Source: Beroe forskalii | Taxonomy: Eukaryota; Ctenophora; Nuda; Beroida; Beroidae | Assembly: GCA_011033025.1 (NCBI GenBank) | Contig: WFMF01000007.1 | Coordinates: 62,001-126,000, forward strand | Length of the DNA: 64,000 nucleotides | Direction of reading: 5' to 3' | Shown here: piece after piece, positions 47,144-61,800 of the stretch | How the letters are laid out: each line of letters starts with the position of its first letter | How positions within the stretch are numbered: the first letter of the stretch is position 1 | Notes under the pieces: model-generated | The model's database searches: none | Seen by the model: the letters and a program-made list of their open reading frames with translations, nothing else | What the model was told of the DNA's origin: nothing | Position numbers and translations under genes: made by a program

Positions 47144-47960
47144 GTTCTGAGGGAAATGATATGTATTAAGGCTTTATGGCAAACGTCCAGAAAATATTTT
47201 AGCATTTTGCCATTTCATGTTATATGTACTGCTATGAAGGACTGAAAGGCTCCAATTTGATAGGCCCAATTTTATAATCGATTGAGGATGACATAATTGA
47301 GTAATTGGTCATAATATTATGTGTATTGTTTTGAGAAGATAGAAGGACAGAAGCACCACAAGCATCAAAACAAGTTAAGAGTAACCACAGCAGTAATACT
47401 TAAAAACAAATCTTCTAAATTTACAGGATTGAGAAGAAAGAATTGAAGACAACGTCTTAACCGTAAAACTAATGTTTACAGGATTGAGAGGAAAGAATGG
47501 AAAAGAACGTCTAAAAACCAGTGTTTACAGGATTGAGAAGAAAGGATTGAAGACATGTATAAACTGATAAAGATTACAAGGATAATATGTAGGGAATGAT
47601 TCAGGGTGACAACAGCGTGAAAGAAATCTCATTAGCTGCCGGGGAATATACGGAATTAGAAATATGACACGTTCTCTGAATGTGGGTATGCAGGTATTTC
47701 CGGTACTGTAATTGCATTAGGTAAATCTTACCTGTTGACGTACAGCAGTACGATTAATAATTAATTACTCGATTTAAACAGTGATTTGATTACTGACGAC
47801 GCAGTTCTGTAATTCTAACATATAAGTATGTAATGTCTCAAAATAAAATTTAAAAAGATAAATATGCGGATTAAAATTGCGAAAATAGAATATGTGATTT
47901 TCAATATTATTCTCTTGGCACGACGAAATGAAACGAAATTAAGTCTTGAACAATTAATTT
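47144..47960. other. Upstream region of the LRR-CCP gene
   Basis: No exon is supported. A block of about 55-65 bp containing TTTACAGGATTGAGAAGAAAG occurs three times at about 47420-47560. Confidence 0.45.
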
Positions 47961-47964
47961 CGTT

Positions 47965-48105
47965 GATCAACAACGTCATCAGGAAACTCACAAATTCGAT
48001 TGTATGATGTAGTGCTGTGACGTTTAACCTTCTATAGCACTACTTTACACAATCGATTTCGACTTTTGAGATTTTCGTGATGACGTTGTCGATCGACGAA
48101 ACGTG
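47965..48105. mobile_element. Small palindromic element
   Basis: TTTCGTTGATCAACAACGTC at left is mirrored by GACGTTGTCGATCGACGAAA at right. The complementarity continues inwards (AAATTCGATTGT and ACAATCGATTT, TAGTGCT and AGCACTA). About 140 bp in total; MITE-like. Confidence 0.6.
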
Positions 48106-48134
48106 ACTGGTCACTTGAAAAAACAAGGTCCTAT

Positions 48135-49440
48135 ATTTTCCCTCCCCACTGTCCTAGTTTCTTATTTGTGCAACAAAAAGGCATTGAGGGGGTTGGCAAT
48201 GGAAAGTTCTGAAAGTGCCAAGAAAATTTGTGCATACTTACTCTATTGAAGAAAACATGCTAACAACCAATCAGGAGGCGGTATTCGTGTTGCACGTGTG
48301 CACGCATATGACGGCCGATGTCCTTCCGTCCGTCCGTGCCCATTGTCATAATTCATGATTCGTAAACTTTTAGGCTGACAGTCACTCCAGAATTATACAC
48401 TGAACTGCCGAACGTAAAATGAAGCTCTGAGAGCCATGTCTGTCTTTTGGTCAAATGTGCTGAAAACACCATATTTCGAAAAAATTGGACAAATCCAAGC
48501 GCCCTAAAGTTGGTTATTCTGATTCGCCTCGACGAGACGAACTCATTGATACCATTCTTTAGCTTGCTGAATGTAAAATGAAGCTCCGAGAGCCATATAC
48601 ACCATTCAAGTGTGAACTGTGATCCAATTAAAAAATGCTGCTATCAGAATTTTGCATTTTGACCAATCTCAAGCTTTAGAGCCTCATAAAAACCTTAATT
48701 TTGTCTAATGGTGTTTTTGGACAATTTATAGCCATATAGACCCAAACTATGGCTTGAAACTGTTTCGTGTGATGTGAAGCCATGACACCAAGACGTCCAC
48801 TAGAACCAGGAGATCACTCAGCTATTCAGGTTTTTCTTCCTAGGTCCAAGTATCTTAAAATTTTTGGAGGTATTTTGGGATTTTCTGACCGAGGCATCTG
48901 CAGTGGTCCCCGATCTTTTTTATCAGTTTACTCATGAAACTTTGTACAACATTCAAGTATGATCCAACTAAGAAAATGCTGCTATCGGAATTTTGCATTT
49001 TGACCAATTTCAAGCCTTAGAGCCTCATAAAAACCTTAATTTTGGCTGAAAATGGTGTTTTCAGACAATGGGGGACAAAAATCGCGTTTTTCGGGATGAA
49101 AACGGCCCATTTCGACCCCTTTTTCACCTCCATAGAGGGTGGCCATACAGTGGTGAATCTGGTCGTAAATTATGCGCCTGAAGCCGCAGTAAGCCGCTGC
49201 AGCATTGATAATCTTCAGGTTTCGGTGGTTTTCCTGCGAAATCCAAGAAACCCTATAATTTTACCTCTCAAAACTGTGATCCGTCAAGCTTTTTATTTTA
49301 TTTTTGAGAGCTGAAATTGAAAGTTTGGCCGATTGAGCTGCAACTTTGCACGCCATTCATGAAAGACATTGGTGACGTCAGAATTCCGAAATCATCCATT
49401 TTTCGTCGAGAAAACGCTTCTCCCATGAAAAGCTAACGGA
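48135..49440 (+). mobile_element. Diverged copy 3 of the CCCTCCCC repeat family, with internal duplication
   Basis: The head TTTTCCCTCCCCACTG, followed by CAAAAAGGCATTGAGGGGG and GGTTGGCAATGG, matches copies 1 and 2, and CCGTCCGTCC recurs near 48330. Downstream, a block of about 90 bp (ATGCTGCTATC, GAATTTTGCATTTTGACC) at about 48610-48720 repeats at about 48960-49050. AATGAAGCTC with GAGAGCCAT occurs at 48419 and 48570. I could not find the tail, so the right end is a guess. Confidence 0.4.
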
Positions 49441-49878
49441 TGGACGTTTCATGGTTATATAGAAAGGGCGATAATGGACTGATAGATTTGATAATTCATT
49501 TATTTACTAAATATGGGGATAGTATAGCATTTCCGCTGACGATATTTTGCTTTGCATGGTAAAACTATCGCAGCTGATAAAACACTCATTGTCATAAGAG
49601 CTCTTCCTCGTGGTGAAGTAACATGTCGCACGCCAGTGGAGAGAGTGCTTGCTGCAGTTGCTGCACTATGTGAGCACTCAGCCTTGCAGCAGCTGCTTGA
49701 TATTGTCTGGTGTCACGTGCTTGCTGAGATCCCTGTCACGTGACCTGCTTCTCAGACCACGTGACCAGTGTATCACTGTCACTTTGTCACGTGGGCCGCG
49801 GAGCTCGTTACTACAACGAGCCGTAACTACAACACTCATTTCAACTTATTGTATTCGTTTTCGCTGCAAACTTCGGAA

Positions 49879-52800
49879 ATGATCCTGCTGGTACGTTTAT
49901 GCGTTTAAATTTCTAATTAACTGGAATTATCCAAGATACCTTCATTTAGCCGGCCTTTTTTAACCGTCCCTTTTTTAACCGGCCCTATATGGACAAAAAT
50001 CGAATCATTTTTTAACCATTTTAACCGGCCCCTTGGAGTGGTTGACGAACCAAGAAATCTTTGCCCGAAAATAGTCACGAAAACGAACTTATAAATTGCA
50101 TCAAAAACCCATATCCTGGTCTAACATCATGATTCAGGTCATTATCTGTGTTCTTTAATGACGGTCAAATGAATTTAACACTACATAAACCAAGTAGTAA
50201 AAGTTTCATCTGACTTAAATTAACTGACCTTTAATTTAATCGGCCCCACTTTAAGGGACCATTTTTCAACCGCCCTTTGGACAAAAACTTCAATGTTGTT
50301 TTTGCATCAAGGGCAGGTTAAATAAGGGCCAGTAAGGTATTCTAATTTTACTGTTCCCCAAAATATTTCCCTTTTGAGTTGCAGTATCTCACATATTGCA
50401 GATCACATCGATAGAGTGGCCTCTGTTTGCTCATCATTTTCATCATTACGTTCAGTGTTCACGCCCACTCTGTTTTTACAACCTTTATAAAGTAGCAAAA
50501 GAGTAAAGGAGTAGGTAGGCCACGGGCGATCTGGAAATTTGCTAGTAGAGTTGCAGGGTCTCATGATAACCTCGTGATCCAACCAGTATCTAAAACCGAA
50601 CCTTCAATACGGTGTCAGCTCGGCTATACTCGGCACTGTTTCAGGTACCCTTGGTGCTGCTGGCACTGCAGGAAGGGTGCTTGAGTCAGAGCAACCTGCT
50701 GCAGAACCGGTTCAGCGTGAGCAGCTCGTTTGTGGAGGCCGGTGAGAGCATAACCTTCAGAGTGCAGAGCTCCTTCACTCCTGGCTACCCTGCAGAACTC
50801 GTCAATGACAAGGTAACTCATAAAATGAGCTAAAGTTAAAAACCTGGAGGATGGGAACAAGTTCATGGTTCACATTCCTGGGTTGCATTGCAGCAGGGAA
50901 ACTGCCACCCAGACTTAAACTTCCCATTAAAATGGAACACTGCCATTTCATGTTGGCACCTATCTAATTGTACAGATATTTGAGTTATACAGTGCAGGAC
51001 TCAAATTTGCTTATTTATGAACAGCATGTCGGTTTAATTTTGTTGCTTTTTATTAATACCGAATATCCTTACAGTTACACTAATAAATTTTATTAATTAT
51101 ACACGATTTAAAAGGTTCGCCAAAATAATGACATGTAGTATTGTACTATGAAATGTACACTGTGCTCTAATTTGGGATCTCAAAATGATGAATCAAATAT
51201 TTAAAAAGTAAAAACCTGGTCGGCAAATACTCACATAGAGAAATAGGGACTTGAAAAAATAAAGGAAAAGAAATTGTGCGGCATCATATTCTCATATTAT
51301 AGCGTAGCAAATTGCCAATTATTCATGTTTTTCAGGTGAATGTGAGGATCGTGAGCATGGCTGGACTGGCCTACGACCCTACCCAAGCTTCCACGTACGT
51401 GCAGTGCAACCTACAGGAGACCACCCGAGGCATGAACAACATGTTGGAGATAGATGTGAGTCAGTTCACGACTGACCGGGAGCTGGACTGCACCATCACC
51501 ATGCGCATGGAGAGCACCCTTAGCCCGGGATCCAGCTTCACTCAGGACCTGGCTATTGTGTGGGACGAGATCAGGGCAGACGCCAGCGGGGTGCCCACCA
51601 AGGAAGTGGTGGAGTGGAGCAACACCCTCACCATCCCCAAGCTCAGCATGTCCCTCCAACTCAACGACGGACTCGACACCTTCTACACGTGCGGTCCTCC
51701 TTTCCTGGGCATCAACATAGTCCTCGACTTCCCCAAAGTCAAGCTCGACTCACTGGAGGTGGAGATGAGATGGCCCCTCGGTTCTACGAACCCAGACACG
51801 GAGATTCTGGCAATCCCAGCCACCAATGTGGGGGAGGTGAAGCAGGCTAGCGGGGTGAGGGCGGGACCCCTCACAGCTGCCCAGAACGCTGGTGACCTGA
51901 CTGCAGGTACTTTCGAACTGACCAGCATAGACGCCACAGGACAGTCTATAAGTTCTCTTGAGGACATCATCATTGGAACTCACTTGGAAGTGACGAATGA
52001 GTTCAGACCCATGCCCTACGGCACTAACATCACAGTGGAGGCTATCCTCACCCATCCGGCTTATAACGGGGACACTAAGATCGACATCACCTACACAGAC
52101 TCCCTGACCTTCTCCATCGTGGGTCCGGAGGTGGAGCAGCGGTGGGAGTGTGATGAGTATGTCAACGGCGGGGGCACTGTTTTCTGCTACATCTGGATTG
52201 CTAACAAGGGCTCAGCCAACCGACCTGCCATGGACATCAAGTTGCTGGTCGCTGATGTGAACAATCAGGTTACATTGAAATCAAACGAGATCGAGTACAC
52301 TGACGAGTATTCCATTCACGCTGCTGATGTCCCAACTGTAAGGCCTGGCAGTTACATTGGAAATGTGGCAACAGGACTTGACATTCTTACAAAGTTAAAC
52401 GTGGAAAAGCAAGTGCTGATTAAGATTCCTATTGTTATTGGGGAAGCTAATGTTGGTCCCATAGAAGCAGCCAAGATGACAATCCAGTATCAAAACGATT
52501 ACTCAGCTACGCCATGTTCAAAGGATCTGGGAGAAACTCAATTAGAGTTTGTGATGATGGTTCCCACCTTCCCCATGGAAGAAGCAGAACTGGAGACCTA
52601 CTTCCCCAGGAACATGGTCGTGGGAGAGGAACTGGATGTCACATTCCCCATGCAGATCCCTCAAGGCAGAATTGAAATGACGATCATCCTGACTGCTGAG
52701 GCTCACGGCTCACAGGACACGACCTACGAGCGACACACCCGGGACCTGACTTATTACCAGGCACTCGAGATCGTGGATGTGGAGGTGACCTCAACTTATC

Positions 52801-55800
52801 CGCACACGCAAGCCCCGCGACCTCTGACAGACGCCGGATATGGCTTCACCTTCCCAGCCTTCACTAACAGCCTCCACAATGCAGTCACTGACAGGGACAG
52901 GGCAGACTTCAAGGTGAAGTTCAGGATGAACGACCGGCAATTCTTAGATTCTGGAGATGTCATCAAACTCAGGTGGGCTTTTGTTGTCAATGCCTACACC
53001 TACGAGAAAGTCTTTGATATGATTGTGGGAGAGCCCGATGTTGGGTTCTTGTTCCAGACATATGAGGATGGAGGTACCATTCATTGGAACGTGACTGCAA
53101 TCCAACAGCCCGGAAAAGGTCGATCTGATGCCTACGAAGTGAGCTACACCGTACAATTCAACGAGAACATACCAGTCGTCACAGAAAGCAACACTCAAGA
53201 TAGATTCGATGTGGAGCTAGTGCATGGAAATGATGTGGACAGATATCGATGGAAACAGCCAGTCCAGGAGGTTGATGTGCCATTTTCCTTTGGCTTCCAG
53301 ACATATCTCGATGACAGCAGCTCAATTAATGTAGTGGCAGAATACAGAGCACTTCCTCTCAGCTACAACAATTCAAGGACATACGAGACCACCTACAACT
53401 ACCCCGTAGCACTTCATCAGACGAACAACGCGAGGAATCTCAGAATAGGCCTCGCAGCTGCTGCATGTTTCTTCATCGGAGTCCTGATTGCCATGCTTAT
53501 CATGCTTGTATGTTGCAAACGAACAACTGGTTTTGCCAATTCCCACCAAATTTGAGCTCTATTCTCGGCGACCTGCGGTTCGAATTGACTCGTGGATTAA
53601 GGACAGAGGCGATTTACTTCTGGCAGCAGAACTTTCTGATGACCTTGTTCAAGCTCTCACGGAGAAAGACTTCAAATCCTCGATGGTTGCCTTGGATAGG
53701 CTAGACATTGCGCACACTCTGACAGTGGAACAAGAGATGGCGCAGCAGCAGAGACAGATAATCCTGGAGAGTGTCGGGTGGATTGTCACAGTGTCCGACT
53801 TGAAGGACGAGGGAAAGAAACTGTTCCGGCAACTAGACAGGGATTACAAAGCATCTGATGTTGAGCTCACAGAGGAGCATATCGTAAAGGAAAAGGAGCT
53901 TGAAAGTGAGCTGCAGAGGTCAGCAAAGCAAGCTCAGGAGAGGCTTATGGACGAGCAGGATACTAACCTTGATCAGCTGGTCACAGTTCTACAGAGCGTG
54001 CCCTTCCAGGAGAGAGTAGACTTCATCGAGTTGCTCAAGGACCAACACGAAGTTCAAAGAACCGACTTTGAAGTGATGCTACGAATGCAGTTGGAGGAAG
54101 CCCGAGAAAAGCTCCGAAGAGACTACATCATTAGGAAGCGAGTCTCACTCAACGTCCTCGTCAGAGAATTCTTCCATGGTCTTGCAGAGGAAGCAAATCT
54201 AAACGATGATGTGAGGGATGATCTGATCAGCAGGAGCAAGCACTACATCGATGTTATTGATGAGGCATTCCACGAGGAGAGTTGCAGGCAAAAGTTTGTG
54301 ATGGAGGAGAGGTTGCTTAAACGCGAAGCAACTCTGAAGATTAAGGAAGAGAGGGTCAAATACCACAACAACTTGATGAGCAGTATTTCTAACTCAATGA
54401 AGCAAACTATTAACCGCCTTATCCGAGAGTCTCTTATCAAACGATCTTATGGGGAGGAGTTGTTGTCACAGATTAATGTGACATCTAACGAAAACAAAGA
54501 CTCGATGGTGAAAGTTATGAAAGATTATGAAGAAACTGTCCGTGAAACTGTAAGGAACAAGGCTCAAGAAAAAGCAAGACGTCAACTGAACACCCATCTG
54601 GAAGCATATGAAATGTTCCAACAGAGCTTTAATGATAAACTCGCCAAGAAAGAGATCAGTCCAGCTGAGTTCTTGGACAGGAAGATGAGATTCCATGTGG
54701 GGAGAAGAATGGAAGAGGAGGAACTCTTTAACGAAATGGATGATCTAACTGGGCAGGAATTAGCTCTAGTATGGGATCATTTCACTAGTGAAAGTCTGGC
54801 TAGGTTCAGAGATAATCAGGACAAGATATTCGAAACCCTCATAAAGCGAGCAATCATCGGCAGCAGTCAGACTGAAGTTCAAAGACAGAGGAACTTCAGA
54901 GACCAGACGAAGTTGGAGACAGAAAAGAAAAATGCCATTAAAAGCATTGAATCGACCCTTGAACAAAGAATTCAAGACAGTGAGGAACGTATCAAATGCC
55001 AAGTTGATGCGGACAAACTTGAACAGACGGCTCTCAAGGAACAAGAAGCAAAAATGGTGGAGTAAGTTCCTTTTAACTTTCTTATCCTTGAAATTTTACA
55101 TGTTTTGATTCATATTCTGCTCCTGTTTGATGGACATTACATAATTATTAATTCCATTATTTGGTGGTAATTCACTCACCTCCTCTTTTAGGAGACTGCT
55201 AGAAAGCCAGCTGGTCATGAACCAAGAGACCAGGGAGAGTGTCATGAGGGAACACAGACGGAACCTCCTTGAACTTGAAGAAGGGTGAGTTCTCACCTCT
55301 CAAAAGCTAAATTCCCACAATATCACTCGTCACACAACCAATTCTCCGTTATAAATTTAATCATTGAGTGGTCATTTATGAGCATTGGTTTTCATAACTG
55401 CTATTCATATTATGCAAAAAATTTTAGTTTCAGCCTCTGGAAATTACTTACTGAGTGAAAACTGGAAATTCTATTCTAGATTAATATCGGCGGCATATAC
55501 CATCTGCTAGATTTTGAGTAAGATCCTAAATAAACAAATAAGTCTTGACATGGATCAATCAGTGCACAAGTTTACAGTCAATTCACGGGACAAAAAACCG
55601 AATCGCCTCGCCGGTTTGGCGCTATGACCGCCAGTCTCACGACGGTTTGACCGGCCCTAGAGTGGAAGATATGGTGTAACCGGCATAGCGATTTGTTCTT
55701 TTAACCAATGTCAAAAATGCCGGTGGGTGAGCCATATAAAGTTATAAACCCCCCAACAAGTTATTTTTGACGTACCCTTTGGCCTTCACAATATAATTAC

Positions 55801-58800
55801 AATTCCCCTTAGGTTAACAATACAGAAGCTAAGATTCAAACGTAAGAAGCAAGAAAGATTGGCACGGAAAATTGCAAAACAACTTGAAAAGATGATGGAA
55901 GACCAGGCCAACGAACGTGAACTTAGTGGGATGTTAAATTAACTTCTAAAAATACTGATTAATTTGAATAGCCAGATTGCATTCTATAATACTAACTTAT
56001 TATCTTATTATGGTGCAAGGGTCGCAGTATTGTGGAATTGATTGCAATTTTGTGTTGATTTTGAGCTACCTATCATAGCGAAATCAAGTTTCTGATATTG
56101 TTTCTAATCAAAGGTTGTTTTCAGCTTTTCAAAGGAGGAGACGGGCGTAGCGACGACACAATTCAGAGCCTGCTCCGGAGGCAGCAGGAGGACCGTATGG
56201 ACCTCCTCCAGGCCATGGAGAATCTGGACACGGGGGAGGAAGAGGACATTCAGAATGAAATCATGGAGGAGAAAGAGATAGTGCTTACCGAGCAGAAGCG
56301 AAGGCTGGCATCCATGTTGGCTGGTTTCCAGGTTCAAAAGAGCAGGGAAGTGGCTACTCTCCGCGGTCAGCTCAGCTCACTCACTAAAGTGGAGGTGAGT
56401 AATACCTTATGAAAACTCTCAGGCAGAAGCTCTAGGGAGCTAATAATTCGATTCGAATCTGTGAAATGAATGATGCAATATCTGTGGAAAAACGCTATGT
56501 TGTACAACTGTGATATATAATGTGAGAATTCATTTCATATAGCTTACAATTCGTATTTCATTACTTACTTTTTGTTCATCTCGTAAATCACTTACTTTTT
56601 GTTTGACGAATCCCAGTTCATCTCATAAATCACTTACTTTTTGTTTGACGAATCCCAGTTCATCTCGTAAATCACTCTTCGTCTCATGAATCTGCTTTTT
56701 TCACAGCTGAATCTGATTGACGACCTCTCCTCACGATCTGTTTTGGATGAAAACAAAGTGAAATCAATGGTTGAATCACACCTCAAGGTGAGTGAATAAA
56801 CAATGCATCAAAGAATTAAGTTTTACTTGTCAAAACTACCAATTTCAGTGTAAAACAATCAGACCTATTTAGAGTTTTTTAAAATTTCAACTTAATTTTC
56901 ATAAATTCCAAATAAATGGAGTTAAGTGGTATCGGACGTACTATGAATATCATGTCGACAATCGACATCTGAATGAATATTATGAATATCTTATATGTTA
57001 CTCAACATAAGCTTTCCCAGCATTACATACTCTCTCACCTATAACATCTCGCAGGATGTGGAAACCAAAGTGAAGGAGCTGACAGAACAGAAGGATCGAC
57101 AGAAGGAGATCTTGAAACAGAGGATTGACAACAAACTCAAGAGTCTGGAGGAAGAGATGGTAGCCAGACATCAGGTGAGCGAGCAGTGACATTGCTGAAT
57201 ATGCACCGGCTGGTTAAGTTAATCTGCAATCAAGCTTTTAAGTTAAATGAAATTCATCAATTCTAAACTTTTTCACAAGTTCTAAAAAATTAGTTTCATG
57301 AGTTCTAAAACTATATAATTCCCAATTAAAACTGCCACCTGAAATACACATCAGCCATCAGCTTCATTGTATTTTTATCTTAAATTGAGATACCTACCTT
57401 AGAACAACCTACCTATTAATCTGAATAAGAATAACCGCTATTGTTTCCTCATAGCAACAAGCCGAAGATATGACTGAGAAGCAGCAAGACAAGTCTCCAG
57501 CGTACATGTACAAGAAAATGCTTCTCCTGCAGAAACAGAAGAACGAAAGACAACAGCTAAGGTGCGGCAAAAACACTCATCGAGTACCAAGCCAATTTTA
57601 TCACATACACAATATTGTGAAATTACTAAATTAACCATAAATTAATTATAGTGTGATTGGGCTTGGCAGACTCATCTGATCGTGATCAATTATCATTGAT
57701 TATTTAAAAATTTGGCTATCAGTTTCATCACATATCTTATTCTATGATATTTTCAGAGACACAGTGCGAGTAGAAAGGGAACAGACCACTGAAGAACTGG
57801 AGAGAAAATTCGAACTGGTTCGACTCAGAGAGGTTAAAAAACAGGTGAGTTACTGAGTTACTGAAAAAAGTATCAAAATATTACTCAATTCTTAAATTCG
57901 ATTTTTTGTGATGTTTTGTGATTGGGGCAGATGAGGAACTTGTAATCGGCGCCGATCAGCGCCGATGCACCACCAATAGGCGCTGATCAGCCCTGATCGG
58001 CGGTCTACTCTATTGGCACTGATCGGTGCTGATTGCAAAGTCCGCATCTCCTCGCAAAGGTCTCCTGATTTATTTTCCGCCATGAGCTCATATTGACCCT
58101 CATATTGCACAGGAGCTGAAGTTCATATCAGATCTCATCCAACACGCTGACTTTGACAGAGACGAACTGGCTGACGTATTCAAGGCTATGTTTGTGACAC
58201 GTTCAGTACCTCAGTGCTGCGATACGCCAAAATAAAACTTACTAAAAGCATATAAAAAGTTTTAATAAATGTATTCCATTTACCGTATCGAATTTTCACA
58301 TTATATTATATGGATCAGACATTACGGATGTGACATGATTACTGAATCCAGTTTAATTCTGGAATCAGTTCCCCGCTAAATATGCCATGCTATTGCAGTT
58401 CGAAGGAAGAGTTGGATGACGTGTTGAACCACGCCAAAGAACTGACAGACGCAGAGAAGGAGAAACGCGGCCAAATCACCATCCTCACCAGAGCCAAGGA
58501 GGAGTTAGTCAGGCGACAGAGCTCAATGAGGTAAACACGCCATATATATGCAGCTTTGATCACGCTGCGTAATTGGGAGTTTACCAAACTCCCAAAAAAG
58601 GCATTATTATTTGGTCGGACGTAGCATTACATGGAGGCCCTAGAGCCCATCATTATGCCTGCACAAGAAATGCCCGAGCATGAATTTCCGTCCATTTTCA
58701 TCTTTTAAGATTAATCTCTCTATGTTTTAAGCATGCACTTATAGCAAGTAGCAGGTTACCAAATTAAATCACTATAAAGCTAACGAATTTCGAAATATCA

Positions 58801-61800
58801 CCGTCAACATCATATCTACAAAACCATTTCTACAAACACGAAGAGAAAAAACAAAAGATGATGATATGCATGCACTATATGCGGTTTCACAAAGTCATAT
58901 CAAAGAGACAGTCAGTACCTAAATTTTTTTCAAAAAGTCGCCATACTAACTCGAAGAAATAATTAAAATCAAACAAATACCGACAGGCTGATAAATGCCT
59001 TGGCTACTAGTACTCGATCACGAATGAGACTTAATATCCTTCTTAAATGATTATTTACTTATTCAAAAATATTTACATAGCTAAACAGTTTTCAATTGGC
59101 ATATCTTTGGCCACATTTCTTATTTTATCTGTCTTTGCCTTTGTCTTTCTTAGATTTTTTAGCTTTCTTCTTATCTTTTTTCTTCTTTTTCTTTGACTTA
59201 CTGCTATCCTTACCTTTTCCTTTCTCACTCGTTTTATCATCATCTCCTTCTTCTTCTTTTTTATTTTTCTCCTTCTCACAAGATAACATTGAGGTGAGTC
59301 CTTCCCTCCTGAATATGCCCTGACTCATGTAGATACACGCCTCCCTCTCTACATACTCTGCTCGGTGAGGGTTGTCCGGGTATTGGAGGTCGAAGTCAAG
59401 GTAGTAGTCGTAGACAGACCTGTTGTCGGGATGGGGGAAATCTGAAATATCAATCCTGTTTTATCCTTTCTTTTTATTTATTAAAAAGCATGGAAAACTG
59501 AAATTTGAAATTGATTTCAAGAAAATCCCAGCGCATGAAAATCATGTACAATGTATGATTTTGTCACTCCTTACCTGTTTGGTCGAACATGGATTCCACG
59601 TACATTTCCAGTAATTCTACAGGGAAGAAGTCGTCAGGAATAATCTCTCTGAAGCCGTTTAACTCCTCAATTACCATGCCTGCATAAGTACCCTCCAACC
59701 ACTCCTCACTGAACTGATAGCTGTAGTAGGAGTGGAACACTGTGTCGTTCTGCATCAGCTCCGACCTATGGAGGGCTACGTCAGCGTCCAGCATGGCGAA
59801 GTAGTTCTCCCGGTCAGGCGAGCAGTGAGCCATGGCTTCCGAGCCCAGGTTCCTCACCCTATTCCTCTCTTCTGCATACGTCACCTGCTCAAATGGGAGG
59901 ATTGAATCTCTTCCGGCCTCAGTGTTTTGCTCCATGTAGACATATGCTTGGTATATCATAGGGAGAAAGTGGTAAGCCTCGCAACGCACGCATTCCTTCT
60001 CCAGCCTGAAGGCCATGTAGAGGAATTGATAGTCGAGGTTAGTCAGGAGGTATTCGTCCAGTGTGACGGCAGGCTCGTCAGGATGGACAGACTCCCCGCG
60101 GAATTGGAAGTACATTGAGTACAGCTCCATTTCGTAATGGAGGGGCGACTCCACAACCCCGTCAGAAAGGTTCACAAAACGCGTTACATGGCTGGTAGTG
60201 TAGGTCCTCAGCATCTCATAGATCAGCATGTAACCCTTCTTCTCTGCCATGATCGCACTGTCGTAATGCTCCATGACGGGCAGCAACCCACAGCCGTTAC
60301 TTAGCGCGTTGAAGTCTACGATGTAGTGCAAGACAGCACTGAGGTCTTCCAGGTAATCTATGGCATATTGAACCTTGTAGTACTCTTTGCAGGTCTCTAA
60401 GGGTAGTTGATGAATCGCTACCCACCAGTGTGCATGCTTGACGGGCATTTCTGAAAATGAAATCCCGACGTAGGGCTCATAATACCACAGTAAACGCTTT
60501 GTAGTGTCATAAATCTCGAGAATATCATACACACCTGGGATGTCCATTATTTCAAGCAACGTACCCCAGCTACCTTGTTTCTCTCTTCCTTTGCATTTTT
60601 TGAGCTTATCTGGTATGAGTTTTCTAATCCTCTCGACGGCTTCCCTCAGAGTGAGGGTCTTGCGTCGGAGGCTACAGTCGCAGCTCTCACACATGCCAAT
60701 GTCCACTTGTCCTTTGATCATATCTCTGACACCTCCAATCGATAGGACAGCGATTGGTTTCCCCTCCCCGACAATCATCTTGAGAGTGTTATAAGCAGAC
60801 GAGATATCATACGCCGTACTGTAGTCCAGGACCGCCTCCAGCAAGCCCTCATCCTGGATGTACAACTCGAGAATCTCCAGAGCTCTTTCAAAGGTCAACT
60901 CAATATCTGCTGTAGCCAATTTAACGTTGCAGTCTTCGCCCTTGACATGACGCAGCAACTCATCTTCAAGTGCAAGAAGGGCTCTGAATGCGGGGAAACC
61001 AGATAAACAGACCTCCTCTTGGTCATCAGTCCATGTGGTGGAACTAGTGAAATCGCTTTTCAAAGAACGAATCAGCTCTATTGATTCAATCACTTTTTTC
61101 TTCTTCACCAGCTTTTTCAGGCTTCTCTTTAAGTCCTTCTCCTTTTTGGTGGAAGGAATGAGTTTCTTTATACTCAAGAAAGTCTTGTCCGTTTCATACT
61201 CCTCACTATTCATGAAGCTGTAAAATTCTTCTATATTCTGCAACAATAATTCTCCGGTTTTTAGCCACTCAACGCAAGATCTATTTGACCGTTCGCCTGT
61301 AATGCCTGCAAGTGCATCCCTGCCCACCTCCAGGGCCAATGAGTAGAACTGATGGGCTTGTTTAACCCTCATTGGGAAAGCATCTTCTGATTCCATTATT
61401 TCCCATAACACTTCCTCACGTTTTACCATTTCTGGTAAAAGTGTCCCTAACTTGTCATAGTCTCCCCCTAGAATGTGGTTCACGATGGCATCAGGAAGAG
61501 TATCCGTGTCATTGGACAACCTCCAGCGAGCCAGGATGTTGTATTCAGTAGTAATCCATACTTTGACCTTCCTTTCGTAATCTTCCGTTAGTTGTCCTGC
61601 CTCTGTCGCCTGGTACCCCCACAGAAATAGGAGGGTGGATAATATGGGAAACATAATAGAAATAAGTCGGAAGATTTCTGAATATTTACTATTTTTAATT
61701 CATATCAAAATCCATTAAAATGCATTGACAAGCATTCATATAATATTTTGTCCGATATATTGTTCGATAAGGAATGACTATACTGCGGCAGAATAGTTAT

